Of a stretch of DNA of 64,000 nt, positions 44,697-53,560 are shown piece after piece (position 1 is the first letter of the stretch; each line of letters starts with the position of its first letter). This DNA is from Clostridiales bacterium Firm_16. GTDB lineage: Bacteria; Bacillota; Clostridia; Saccharofermentanales; Saccharofermentanaceae. The DNA lies in the NCBI GenBank assembly GCA_001604185.1, contig LVAV01000043.1, forward strand, positions 62,001 to 126,000, written 5' to 3'. Position numbers and translations under genes: made by a program. The notes below the pieces were generated by a model. That model saw only the letters and a program-made list of their open reading frames with translations. It searched no databases and was not told the DNA's origin.

Positions 44697-45433
44697 AAAT
44701 CGTTTCGGATCTCTTCCTGACGCTCCCTTGCCAGACGCATGGTCTCTTTCATCCATTCCTTCGCATACTCCGCATAGGCCGGCTCTACAGAGCTCTCGGT
44801 CGTCGCCAGGATCTGTGCCTCACGGCCCGGAACGAAGGTTGCCGTATTGCGCTGTGCCTTAAGCTTCGCGATACGGTCTACATGTTTCATTCTCCGCTGG
44901 AAAAGAACCAGCAGTTCGGCATCGAGTACATCGATGGCATCGCGCTCTTCCGCGATGGGATCTTCGACTTCTTCCGCGGATGCAGAAGGAGCATTCTCCG
45001 GAATATATTTGTCCACCAGTTTTTCCATAGCAAGCAGATATCCGTCTACACCCATACCGCTGATCTGCTCGGCGCAGACTGCCTCGATGACAGAGTGACT
45101 GCGGAACTCTTCACGGTTATGGATATCGGAAAGATGCACTTCCATGACCGGGATATTGATCAGCTCGATGGCATCCCGGATGGCGATGCTGTAATGAGTA
45201 TAGGCACCTGCATTCAGTACGACACCATCGATGGTTCCCATGCAGGAATGAAGTTTTCTGACCAGCACCGATTCGGATTCGGACTGAAAGCAGACTACTT
45301 TCACACCCAGTTCGATGCCCTTGTTGATGCAGGCATTCTCCAGATCCTGCAACGTTCCGCTGCCATAGTGCTTCGGATCACGCTTTCCCAGCATGGAAAG
45401 ATTCGGTCCGTTCATGATCATGATCGTCTTCAT
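44693..45433 (-). CDS. aroQ: Fused 3-dehydroquinate dehydratase II and chorismate mutase
   Basis: A 246 aa bifunctional protein. Residues 1-145 are a type II dehydroquinase: GPNLSMLGKRDPKHYG with the catalytic-loop Arg and Tyr, LNAGAYTHYSIAIRDA, and EVHLSDIHNREEFR. After a short acidic linker, residues about 163-246 form an AroQ-type chorismate mutase helix bundle (DAIDVLDAELLVLFQRRM, then KLKAQR and GREAQIL). It would thus act at two separate steps of one pathway. The start overlaps the aroC stop by 4 nt. Confidence 0.92.
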   Translation of the reverse strand: MKTIMIMNGPNLSMLGKRDPKHYGSGTLQDLENACINKGIELGVKVVCFQSESESVLVRKLHSCMGTIDGVVLNAGAYTHYSIAIRDAIELINIPVMEVHLSDIHNREEFRSHSVIEAVCAEQISGMGVDGYLLAMEKLVDKYIPENAPSASAEEVEDPIAEERDAIDVLDAELLVLFQRRMKHVDRIAKLKAQRNTATFVPGREAQILATTESSVEPAYAEYAKEWMKETMRLARERQEEIRNDL

Positions 45434-46515
45434 AAGCTATACTCTCCTTTTCCCATCAGAACATCCAGTAATGCCAGTGCCAGGCAGCCTTCCACGACAG
45501 GAAGGGCACGGGGCACGATGCACGCATCGTGGCGTCCGGGGATCTCGATCTTTACGTTTTCTTTGGTATCCAGATTCACAGTCTCCTGCTCTCTGGAAAT
45601 CGACGGGGTCGGCTTGAATGCAACCTGCGCCAGGATCGGCATACCATTACTGATACCGCCTTCGAAACCGCCGCCATGGTTCGTAGCCATACGAAGTTTC
45701 TCGTCCTGGAACAGCAGATGGTCATTGTTCTCCGAACCACGACGGGAAGCAACCTGGAATCCGCTGCCGAAGGATACGCCTTTTACGGCAGGAATACCGA
45801 ATGCCAGCTGGGCAAAAGCACTCTCCACCGTATCCCACATAGGGGAACCGATGCCACCCGGGAATCCGGTAGCCATAACTTCCACGATACCGCCTACGGA
45901 ATCGCGAAGCGCCTTCGCATCTTCGATCTCCCCCAGCATTCTCTGTCCGATGGACTGATTCTCCTGCGGGAAAGTACCTTCTGTCGGGATCACCGGCATC
46001 TCTTCCTCTTCCCAGCTGTTGGCCTCGACCTTACCGATACGGATGATGTGTCCGTAGATCTCAGTTCCGCACTTATTCTTCAGGACCTGCTTGGCAATGG
46101 CACCTGCATACAGGATCGGTGCTGTCAGTCGTCCGGAGAAATGGCCGCCGCCACGTGGATCGTTATTCATCTTATAGCGAAGTCTCGCCGTATAGTCCGC
46201 ATGTCCCGGACGAGGTGTGGTCACGAAACCATTGTAGTCCGAAGAATGCTGGTTGGTATTTAATATCTCGATAGCAAGAGGTGTGCCTGTCGTCTTCCCG
46301 TTATATATACCGGAAAGCACCGTCGGAAGATCGGCTTCCGTACGAGGTGTTGAACCCGGCTGGGTACCCGGAGCACGACGCTGCATCTCTTTTGCCACTT
46401 TGGACTCATCGATGGGAATACCACTTGGCAGGCCGTCGATCACCACACCGATGGCCGGACCATGGGACTCCCCATATACGCTGATCTTCAAACGCTTACC
46501 CCAAGTTGATCCCAT
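45430..46515 (-). CDS. aroC: Chorismate synthase
   Basis: FMN-dependent last step to chorismate. It is 361 aa. Seen are GKRLKISVYGESHGPAIGV at the start, RAPGTQPGSTPRTEADLPTV in the substrate loop (positions about 48-67), DPRGGGHFSGR and the C-terminal IPGRHDACIVPRA. GGGAGGATCTGTTC precedes the ATG, inside the end of aroA, with 20 nt overlap. Confidence 0.96.
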   Translation of the reverse strand: MGSTWGKRLKISVYGESHGPAIGVVIDGLPSGIPIDESKVAKEMQRRAPGTQPGSTPRTEADLPTVLSGIYNGKTTGTPLAIEILNTNQHSSDYNGFVTTPRPGHADYTARLRYKMNNDPRGGGHFSGRLTAPILYAGAIAKQVLKNKCGTEIYGHIIRIGKVEANSWEEEEMPVIPTEGTFPQENQSIGQRMLGEIEDAKALRDSVGGIVEVMATGFPGGIGSPMWDTVESAFAQLAFGIPAVKGVSFGSGFQVASRRGSENNDHLLFQDEKLRMATNHGGGFEGGISNGMPILAQVAFKPTPSISREQETVNLDTKENVKIEIPGRHDACIVPRALPVVEGCLALALLDVLMGKGEYSL

Positions 46516-47788
46516 GAACAGATCCTCCCAAATGAATATAATCCTCGAAAAAAGACGGATAGGATTTCTCCACCGCCACCGGATCCTGGATCCGGATCAC
46601 AGAACGGGCCTGTGCACCGGCAACGGCCGCCGCCATGACCAGACGATGGTCCTTGTGTGTATCGATCACACCACCATCGAAGATCTTCCCGTCCGAAGCT
46701 TTCTTACCATGAATGACCATGCCGTCAGAAGACACGTCCACTTCAATTCCCAGCACCCGCAGAAGTCCTGCCGTGGCTGCCAGGCGGTCTGATTCTTTCA
46801 GCACCAGACGCTCAGCGTGTACGATATGTGTCTCACAGTCTGTTGCAGCTGCCGCAACCGAGAATACCGGTACCAGGTCCGGTACGTTTCTGGCGTCCAT
46901 CTCAAAGTAATGACTGCCATTCTCCGCGCCAGCTTCCGCTAGTCCTTCCAGAAGCGTCTCGATAGCCCGGTCTCCCTGGGCTGTCTTCTCCGGAAGATTG
47001 GTAAGATCCACCTCATCTCCCAGATAGTTTCCCACCAGCCAGAAGGCCGCCTGAGAATAGTCTGCTTCTACATAGAAATCTTTCTCTCTATGCAGTGTCT
47101 TCTTATCCGGAAGAGCATAGGCACGCTCTTCTTTTCGTACTTCACAGCCGAAAGCCTGCATCACTTCCATCGTCATATCGACATAGGGCTCCGACTCCAG
47201 TTCTGTAGAAAGACAGATCCGGGATTCTCCCTCCTCGGATGCAAGGGCCATAAGAAGTCCCGAGATATACTGGGAACTGACATTTCCGGGAAGTGTATAC
47301 TCACCGCTGCGCATTTTGCCGTCGATCTCCAGTGGAAGAGAAAGGCCTTCTCCTCCGCAATAGGTCATGGTCGCACCACTGCCCTCGAATACTCTCTCGT
47401 ATTCCTTGATGGGACGCTTCGGAAGACGACCCCGCCCTTCGAACCGCGTCGGTACACCCAGTACCGCCACCAACGGGATCAGGAAGCGCAATGTGGAGCC
47501 GGACTCTTTGCAGTCCAGAAGAAGTCTTTCTCCTTCTGCGTGATCCTTCTGATACGCCTGGATCTTCTCCAGCGCTTCACGTGTCGCGATCACATCGTCC
47601 GACAGATTTCTTTCATCGAGAATGACCTTGGAGATATCCCCGCACAGAAAGGCCATGATCAAGGCACGGTGCGCCATGCTCTTGGACTGGGGTACGTTGA
47701 CCTTGCCCTGCAGTCTGCACGGCTCGATCTCCAGTATCCCGGAGGACATGGCTTCCCGGATGCGGGTCCTAAGTTCTGATTGTTCCAA
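46496..47788 (-). CDS. aroA: 3-phosphoshikimate 1-carboxyvinyltransferase (EPSP synthase)
   Basis: Transfers enolpyruvyl to shikimate 3-phosphate. With the TTG start used here it is 430 aa. The signatures are VPQSKSMAHRALIMAF, ESGSTLRFLIPLVA and the C-terminal ESDRLAATAGLL with IDTHKDHRLVMA. The start is uncertain: this TTG has AAGGAA 6 nt ahead; a GTG 42 nt upstream overlaps the aroB stop (GTGA), and an ATG 39 nt downstream (MSSGILEIEP) fits the family length well. Active-site residues look complete. Confidence 0.93.
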   Translation of the reverse strand: MEQSELRTRIREAMSSGILEIEPCRLQGKVNVPQSKSMAHRALIMAFLCGDISKVILDERNLSDDVIATREALEKIQAYQKDHAEGERLLLDCKESGSTLRFLIPLVAVLGVPTRFEGRGRLPKRPIKEYERVFEGSGATMTYCGGEGLSLPLEIDGKMRSGEYTLPGNVSSQYISGLLMALASEEGESRICLSTELESEPYVDMTMEVMQAFGCEVRKEERAYALPDKKTLHREKDFYVEADYSQAAFWLVGNYLGDEVDLTNLPEKTAQGDRAIETLLEGLAEAGAENGSHYFEMDARNVPDLVPVFSVAAAATDCETHIVHAERLVLKESDRLAATAGLLRVLGIEVDVSSDGMVIHGKKASDGKIFDGGVIDTHKDHRLVMAAAVAGAQARSVIRIQDPVAVEKSYPSFFEDYIHLGGSVHGINLG

Positions 47789-47826
47789 TTCTATTTCCTT
47801 GTGGCAGCGTCCTCGCTGCCTTCCTT

Positions 47827-48867
47827 TCACAGAAGATCGCGCAGTTCCTGCTCCGAAAGCGGGCAGGCCTTGGCATCACCGATCTCCTTGAGCATAACAA
47901 AATAAACTTTTCCGTTGAGTTTCTTCTTATCGGAAAGCATAGTCTGGTACAGATCCTCCATCGGAAGGTCTGTGGTCGTGGGCAGATGCCACTTATTCAG
48001 TACACCCAGGATACGATCCTTGGTACCGGCCGGAGTCACGCCGCACTTCTCACCCATTTCTGCCGCCTTGACCATACCGATGGCCACAGCTTCACCATGA
48101 GTAAACTTCGTATATCCGGACACCTTCTCGATGGCATGACCGAAGGTATGTCCGAAGTTCAGGAGCATTCTCTCTCCTGTATCGAATTCATCGTTCTGTA
48201 CAACAGTGGTCTTGATGCGCACACAGCACTGCAGCATCCATTCCATATCTGCCTGGCCCTTCTCAATGGCCTCGAAAAGCATGGCGTCACGGATACATCC
48301 GTACTTGATAACTTCCGCCATTCCCTCTGCCATACGGGTACGGGACAGGGACTTCAGAAGACCCGGATCGATGACGACGGCCTTCGGCTGATAGAAAGCA
48401 CCTACCAGATTCTTACCGAAAGGCATATCGATACCGGTCTTACCACCGATGGAAGAGTCCACCTGCGCCAGCAGTGTGGTAGGCACCTGGATCAGCGGAC
48501 AGCCGCGCATATATGTCGCTGCGGCAAACCCGGTAAGATCACCGACTACGCCGCCACCCAGTGCAATGACCAGGTCGGTTCTCGTCATACCGAAATCATG
48601 CATGGCTCCATAAATATCGAAAAGATTCTTCTCACATTTACTGGACTCGCCACTGGCAACTGTATAAGAAGCTACCTCAAAACCTGCACCTTCCAGTGAC
48701 TTCTTCGCCGCCTCCAGATACAATCCTTCTACGATTGAATCCGTGACCACGAAAGCCTTGCGGCTGCGTACTGTCTTACCGGCAACCTCACCTAACTGTG
48801 CGAGGGCACCTGTACGGATCAGGATCGGGTATTTCCCATGATTTGTATTTGCCATGATCTCCGGCAT
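47827..48867 (-). CDS. aroB: 3-dehydroquinate synthase
   Basis: NAD- and metal-dependent cyclase, 346 aa. The NAD-binding GGGVVGDLTGFAAATYMRG, QVPTTLLAQVDSSIGGKTG and metal-site NFGHTFGHAIE are all present. GGAGGTGATCTT precedes the ATG. The 56 nt between aroE-aroK and aroB show no terminator. Confidence 0.96.
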   Translation of the reverse strand: MPEIMANTNHGKYPILIRTGALAQLGEVAGKTVRSRKAFVVTDSIVEGLYLEAAKKSLEGAGFEVASYTVASGESSKCEKNLFDIYGAMHDFGMTRTDLVIALGGGVVGDLTGFAAATYMRGCPLIQVPTTLLAQVDSSIGGKTGIDMPFGKNLVGAFYQPKAVVIDPGLLKSLSRTRMAEGMAEVIKYGCIRDAMLFEAIEKGQADMEWMLQCCVRIKTTVVQNDEFDTGERMLLNFGHTFGHAIEKVSGYTKFTHGEAVAIGMVKAAEMGEKCGVTPAGTKDRILGVLNKWHLPTTTDLPMEDLYQTMLSDKKKLNGKVYFVMLKEIGDAKACPLSEQELRDLL

Positions 48868-48923
48868 AAGATCACCTCCATGTCTTCTTGCTCTGTTTTA
48901 TTATTTTACCATGTCTCGACATT

Positions 48924-50258
48924 TCACGTCTCGAACAACTTTGTCACTTTCGCGAAAATCGCGCTTACATTCTCATTGGCCGGGATCACCACATCCGCCG
49001 CTCTCTCGTAGGTCGGTTCCCGGGATGCAAGTCTCGCACACATATTCTTATAGGCGGTATCCGCATCCTTGGCATCCAGAAGAGGTCTCGACCGGTCATG
49101 CTTTACTCTCTCCCAGATCGTATCCGGATCTGCCTTCAGGTACATAAGCATGGATTTGCTTTCTGCCAGAAGCGCTTCATTCTTCTCATTGGTCAGCACT
49201 CCGCCGCCAAGTGAGATCACCGCCGAACCCGGAAGTTCCAGTTCGCGCTTGAGGATATCGTGTTCCATCCTCCGGAACGTCTCTTCACCATCTTTCTCGA
49301 AGATCTCACGGATCGGACAGCCCGCCACTTCCACGATCTTATCGTCCAGATCGATAAACGGGATCTTCAGATAGTCCGCCGTCATCCTTCCGATAGTGGT
49401 CTTTCCGGCGCCCATAAAGCCCGTGAACACAAGCTTGATCGGGTTCTTTTCCCAAAGTTTCTTTCGGATATCCGGCAGGATCGCCGCCAGTCTTTCCTCG
49501 TCGAAATGTGCATCCGGTGCCCAGATCTTCTCGGCTGCGATGGCCTGGTTCAGAAGCATCTTCAGTCCGGACACGGCATTTCTTCCGTCCACTCGGTACT
49601 GCATACACGTCTTTGTCGGGCAAGGATTGTAGATGGTATCGAAGAATGTGCCGCCCTCAACAAGGGTACCTGCCTTCGGGATCACGTCATGGACCTTCGG
49701 CCACATGCCGCAAGGTGTGCCGTTCAATACCGTGTCAAAAGCACCCCCCGCCGCATTTTCTGCGCACACTTTTACCTTCTCGTACCCCTTCAGCTTCACC
49801 TCGTCTGCCAGTGCCTGCGCCTTCTCCGGGGATCTGGCCCAGATCGACAGATCCGCGCCGGCTTTCACCGCTTCGATGGCCATCATGCGGGCCACGCCGC
49901 CGGCGCCCAGAAGCAGCACCTTCTTATCTTTCATCGGCACACCACAGGACAGGAACCCATCCACATCTGTGTTATAACCGATCTTCCCGCAGACCGTATT
50001 GGCCGCACCATATTCCTTCACCATCGGAGCCACATCATCCAGGAAAGGAAGGATCGCCACCTTATGAGGGATCGTCACATTAAAACCCGTCAGCTCCCGC
50101 ATCAGGATCGGTGCGTACTTCGGAAGTTCCTCCGGAGAGATCTCATAAAGCTCATACTTACCGTAGATACCGGAAGCCTCCATGATCCGCTCATGGATAT
50201 AAGGGGACATAGAGTGCCCCAGTGGAGAGCCGATCAGGCCCGCATTAATCGCACTCAT
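48924..50258 (-). CDS. aroE: Fused shikimate dehydrogenase and shikimate kinase
   Basis: A 444 aa bifunctional protein. Residues 1-265 are shikimate dehydrogenase (GSPLGHSMSPYIHE for shikimate binding, FNVTIPHK with the catalytic Lys, GAGGVARMMA for NADP). Residues about 273-444 are shikimate kinase with Walker A GFMGAGKTT, the DLDD pair, FRRME and SLGGGVLT, all canonical. The two domains catalyse consecutive steps, so channeling is plausible. The start overlaps tyrA by 14 nt. Confidence 0.94.
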   Translation of the reverse strand: MSAINAGLIGSPLGHSMSPYIHERIMEASGIYGKYELYEISPEELPKYAPILMRELTGFNVTIPHKVAILPFLDDVAPMVKEYGAANTVCGKIGYNTDVDGFLSCGVPMKDKKVLLLGAGGVARMMAIEAVKAGADLSIWARSPEKAQALADEVKLKGYEKVKVCAENAAGGAFDTVLNGTPCGMWPKVHDVIPKAGTLVEGGTFFDTIYNPCPTKTCMQYRVDGRNAVSGLKMLLNQAIAAEKIWAPDAHFDEERLAAILPDIRKKLWEKNPIKLVFTGFMGAGKTTIGRMTADYLKIPFIDLDDKIVEVAGCPIREIFEKDGEETFRRMEHDILKRELELPGSAVISLGGGVLTNEKNEALLAESKSMLMYLKADPDTIWERVKHDRSRPLLDAKDADTAYKNMCARLASREPTYERAADVVIPANENVSAIFAKVTKLFET

Positions 50259-51339
50259 AACCGGCCTCCTTCAGAAGCGCATAGGCTTCCACCGCTTCTT
50301 TGGCCGTACCCAGCAGCAGGCTGACCTGACCACCTTCGTAAGTACGGAAGTTACGGATATTGATATTGCGGATATTGATATTTCCTTTTCCCAGAAGCGC
50401 CGTGATCCGCGCCAGCTCACCGGGCTTATCGTCCACATAGACAGTAAGCGTAGCCGACGTCTCCAACGCACCACGCATATTGGAATCCAGATGATCCCGA
50501 TAGCAGGCGCCCTGAGTGAACAGCTTCACCAGCCCCGCCTTGTCATCCGATGCCAACGTTTCTTTCCACTGAGAAAGAAGTTCGATATATTCGTCCAGTA
50601 CAGGAACCAGTGCCTCCTTGGAATTCTCCGTGATGCCGGCCCAGAGGTTCGGATCCGAGGACGCGATCCTCGTAATATCCCGGAAACCGCCTGCCGCCAT
50701 CCGGCCCAGAGCACCGTCATCCTTATTGGCCAGAAGCAGCGAAAGACTGCTGGCCACGATATGCGGCAGATGCGACACCGCCGCCACACGCTCATCGTGT
50801 TGTTCCGCCGTCATATGCATCGGGATCGCCCCTATCTTCCGGATCAAGGCTTCCAGATCTGCAAGCTTACCAACCGGCACTTTCGAATCCCGGGGAACAC
50901 ACAAAACATATAAAGCATTCTCGAAGAGAGATTCACTGCTGCAGGCATAACCATGTCTTTCCGAACCTGCCATCGGATGACCTCCGATGAAATTCGGCAG
51001 TGTCACCGCCTGCATCACCGGACGCTTCACGGAACCCACATCGGTAATGACACCGATATTCAGTTTCTCCAGTTCCGGTGCCATCTTCGCGATGGCATCC
51101 ACAGGCGCGCAAAGGACGACCAGATCACATCCCTCCAGGATGGATAAGTCGTCCGTGCTGAAATCAGATATGACGCCCTCCTGCGCTGCCAGTTCCCCGG
51201 CCTTCAGATCCGGATCGATACCCACGATCGTCTCAACATCCGTACGACCATGGATCGCCTTGGCCAGTGAACCTCCAATCAGTCCAAGACCAACGATTCC
51301 GACTTTGTGGATCCCCACAGGATTCGCATCCAGTTTCAT
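50245..51339 (-). CDS. tyrA: Prephenate dehydrogenase with C-terminal ACT domain
   Basis: Oxidises prephenate toward tyrosine. It is 364 aa. The Rossmann motif is VGIVGLGLIGGSLA, the catalytic-region block is GGHPMAGSERHGY (with His and Ser), and the helical dimerisation domain follows. Residues about 290-364 form an ACT domain (YVDDKPGELARITALLGKGN), normally the site of tyrosine feedback. First gene of the aromatic operon; AGAGAGGTAGCAGAGA precedes the ATG. No pheA is in the window. Confidence 0.94.
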   Translation of the reverse strand: MKLDANPVGIHKVGIVGLGLIGGSLAKAIHGRTDVETIVGIDPDLKAGELAAQEGVISDFSTDDLSILEGCDLVVLCAPVDAIAKMAPELEKLNIGVITDVGSVKRPVMQAVTLPNFIGGHPMAGSERHGYACSSESLFENALYVLCVPRDSKVPVGKLADLEALIRKIGAIPMHMTAEQHDERVAAVSHLPHIVASSLSLLLANKDDGALGRMAAGGFRDITRIASSDPNLWAGITENSKEALVPVLDEYIELLSQWKETLASDDKAGLVKLFTQGACYRDHLDSNMRGALETSATLTVYVDDKPGELARITALLGKGNINIRNINIRNFRTYEGGQVSLLLGTAKEAVEAYALLKEAGYECD

Positions 51340-51370
51340 TCTCTGCTACCTCTCTTTGTCAAGTAGGTCT

Positions 51371-51400
51371 ATTATAGCATGAAGCCATGTCCTTCGGACA
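51371..51400 (-). promoter_or_regulatory. Promoter and overlapping palindrome of the aromatic operon
   Basis: On the minus strand TGCTATAAT is an extended, perfect -10. The position of the -35 is covered by the perfect inverted repeat TGTCC-TTC-GGACA (51388-51400). The leader to tyrA is only about 25 nt, which leaves no room for a T-box or attenuator. Confidence 0.55.
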
Positions 51401-51513
51401 GTTTTACCCCACTATGCAGACAAAGACGGCAGGTTTCGCTAACGTTCCGAATCGTTACCTGTTATCTTCCCGGGATCCGCCGCACGAAGGCACGACGGAT
51501 CCGGTCCGATCAG

Positions 51514-52182
51514 TCAGTTTCTGGACTCGAAATCCTCATCGATCTCGGCTCTCCAGCTCGCGTCCATTTTCCCTTTTCTTCTCATGCTTCCGATAGCCTT
51601 GCCCATGCAGGCGAAATTCACCTGAGTACCTACTGCATCGCAGTGATAATTCACGGCACGCTCCTCATCGATACCGAAGCTCTTAGCGGTGCTCACTGCA
51701 TCGATATTCGCACCCAGGAACAGGAACTCCCAGCCCTCTTCCTTCTTCGCTTCGATCATCTTCTTGACCTTGTCCGAAGAGAACTTTCTGCTGCTGTTCT
51801 CCATGCCGTCTGTGGTGATAATGAAGATCGTATTGGCCGGCACATCTTCCTTGCGCACATACTTGTGGATGCCGCTGATATGCTCGATGGTAGATCCTAC
51901 CGCGTCCAGAAGAGCCGTGCTGCCGCGTACGAAATATTCCTTATCCGTCATGTCCGCAACTTCCGAAAGCTTCACTCTGTCATGCAATGTTTCCGACACA
52001 CTGTCGAAAAGCACTGTCGTCACGTAGCACTCGCCTTCCTCTTTCTTCTGCTTCTGGATCATGGAATTAAATCCGCCGATGGTATCGCTCTCCAGTCCGC
52101 CCATGGATCCGCTCCGGTCCAGGATAAAAACGATCTCGGTAATGTTGTTCTTCTTCTCGATGTTTTCAGTTGTCTTTTTCAT
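51514..52182 (-). CDS. Von Willebrand factor A domain protein
   Basis: A 222 aa soluble protein made up of one VWA domain. The metal-ion-dependent adhesion site is complete: DRSGS (D22), the Thr-equivalent in RGSTALLDA, and TTDGMEN. No signal peptide, so it is cytoplasmic. The C-terminal part ends MGKAIGSMRRKGK followed by an acidic tail. The start MKKTTEN has CAGGAGGAAAACACT ahead. Its neighbour upstream on the same strand encodes a macro domain; the two may work together. Confidence 0.85.
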   Translation of the reverse strand: MKKTTENIEKKNNITEIVFILDRSGSMGGLESDTIGGFNSMIQKQKKEEGECYVTTVLFDSVSETLHDRVKLSEVADMTDKEYFVRGSTALLDAVGSTIEHISGIHKYVRKEDVPANTIFIITTDGMENSSRKFSSDKVKKMIEAKKEEGWEFLFLGANIDAVSTAKSFGIDEERAVNYHCDAVGTQVNFACMGKAIGSMRRKGKMDASWRAEIDEDFESRN

Positions 52183-52303
52183 AGTGTTTTCCTCCTGATG
52201 TGCTTGTACCGCAGCGGCTTTTCCGCCGGGCCGGCGGTGGTTATTTCGTACCGCCGTATCTCTCACTTACAAGTACATTAAACAGGAAATCACTCTTTAG
52301 AAG

Positions 52304-52320
52304 GTCGCCTGTCAGGCGAC
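52304..52320. repeat. Perfect hairpin between macro and VWA genes
   Basis: GTCGCCTG-T-CAGGCGAC is perfectly self-complementary. A T5 run follows on the plus strand, where no gene is read; on the minus strand only CTTCT follows. I therefore do not call it a terminator. The rest of this 212 bp gap is GC-rich without other features. Confidence 0.5.
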
Positions 52321-52394
52321 ACTTTTTACGCGCGCTTCACCCATCGGCCGCATGCCGCATGCGCACCGATACCGCCGGCTTTCAACCCCGAAGA

Positions 52395-53558
52395 TCACGC
52401 GCCCAGCAGACTCTGGTCAAAGGCATATAATGCCTCGTTGATGGTATACAGATCGTAGTTTCCGTTGTTGATAAAATACTCCACGATAACATCCGATTTA
52501 CTGGCATGAGACAGAGCATATCCCGCCTTTTTCAGGAAGGACTCCGTCTCTTCCAGAGACAACTCCAGTGCCACGGCAAAAGCCAGCACCGTCTGTTTAC
52601 TTGGCCGGTAATGCACATCGCCCCGGATCTTGGAGAAAAGTTTTCTGTCGATATTGGCTTTCTTATAGCACTCCGAATCCTTCATGCCCCGCTCGTCGAT
52701 CATGCGAAGAAGCGCCTGGGAGAAGCTCTCATCCAGGTTTTCCAGCGCCTGTGCCAGAGACATATTCTGCATCGGCGCAGCAAGCATGCTGGCTTGGGCC
52801 ATGGCCGCTCCGGCGAATTCCGGAGTTTCTTTGCGAGGCTTCTCTTCATCGCACAGGATATCTTCATCCGCACTCTCTTCCAGCGGCTCCTCCCGCATGG
52901 CTTCCGATGCACGGGCCTCTTTCTTCATGGCGCCGCGGCCACTGCTGAATATCGAATCCCGCTTCCCGGAAGTCCCGCCGAAGGCGATGGATTTCGCAAT
53001 GTTTCCCAGGAAGGAACTCCGCGGTTCATCCTCCTCCAGATTGGCCCGCACATACCGGGACAGATCCGAATAAATATCGTCGTCGAATCGGAAACTGCTT
53101 CTACTGAAGATCACCAGATATACCTGCATCTCGTGGTCCTGAAGGAACGCACGGATCGTATCCGTTGCCACACGCAGTGCCTTGTCGAAAGGATACCCGT
53201 ACACGCCTGCAGAGATCATGGGGAACGCCACGCTTTCGCACTCTTTCTCCGCCGCCAGCATCAGGGAATTTCTATACGCCGAAGTCAGCAGCTCTTCCTC
53301 GCCACTTCCGCCTCCGCGCCAGATCGGGCCCACCGTATGGATCACGTATCTGGCCGGCAGGTTATATCCACCCGTAGCCTTGGCCTGCCCCACTTCGCAT
53401 CCGTGAAGGGTCCTGCACTCCTCAAGAAGCTTCGGTCCCGCCGCCCGATGGATTGCACCATCCACGCCGCCCCCGCCCAGCAGAGACGTATTGGCCGCAT
53501 TCACGATGGCGTCCACTTCCAGCCTGGTAATATCTCCCGTAATGATCTGAAACGGCAT
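52395..53558 (-). CDS. Macro domain protein with C-terminal helical module
   Basis: A 387 aa protein. Residues 1-170 are a macro domain ([29 protein letters not shown]-like [11 protein letters not shown]), which binds or hydrolyses ADP-ribose compounds. A Glu/Ala-rich linker with low sequence complexity follows (about 185-265). The C-terminal 120 residues are helical, with [15 protein letters not shown] resembling the recognition part of a helix-turn-helix and ending in FDQSLLGA. I have seen this module joined to macro domains in other Clostridia, but its role is not known to me. The ATG is set by AGGTG; a GTG 6 nt upstream is possible. Confidence 0.85.
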   Translation of the reverse strand: MPFQIITGDITRLEVDAIVNAANTSLLGGGGVDGAIHRAAGPKLLEECRTLHGCEVGQAKATGGYNLPARYVIHTVGPIWRGGGSGEEELLTSAYRNSLMLAAEKECESVAFPMISAGVYGYPFDKALRVATDTIRAFLQDHEMQVYLVIFSRSSFRFDDDIYSDLSRYVRANLEEDEPRSSFLGNIAKSIAFGGTSGKRDSIFSSGRGAMKKEARASEAMREEPLEESADEDILCDEEKPRKETPEFAGAAMAQASMLAAPMQNMSLAQALENLDESFSQALLRMIDERGMKDSECYKKANIDRKLFSKIRGDVHYRPSKQTVLAFAVALELSLEETESFLKKAGYALSHASKSDVIVEYFINNGNYDLYTINEALYAFDQSLLGA

Positions 53559-53560
53559 AC

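Noticed and set aside
51455-51495. GC-rich hairpin (CCGTCGTGC/GTGCGGCGG) behind the VWA gene as terminator
   Set aside because: Several wobble pairs and no T-run on the minus strand.
51340-51513. T-box or attenuator for the aromatic operon
   Set aside because: The likely start of transcription leaves only about 25 nt of leader, and no tRNA-binding T-box sequence is seen.
52304-52320. Hairpin as terminator of the macro-domain gene
   Set aside because: It lies upstream of the VWA gene and the T-run is on the plus strand, where nothing is transcribed.
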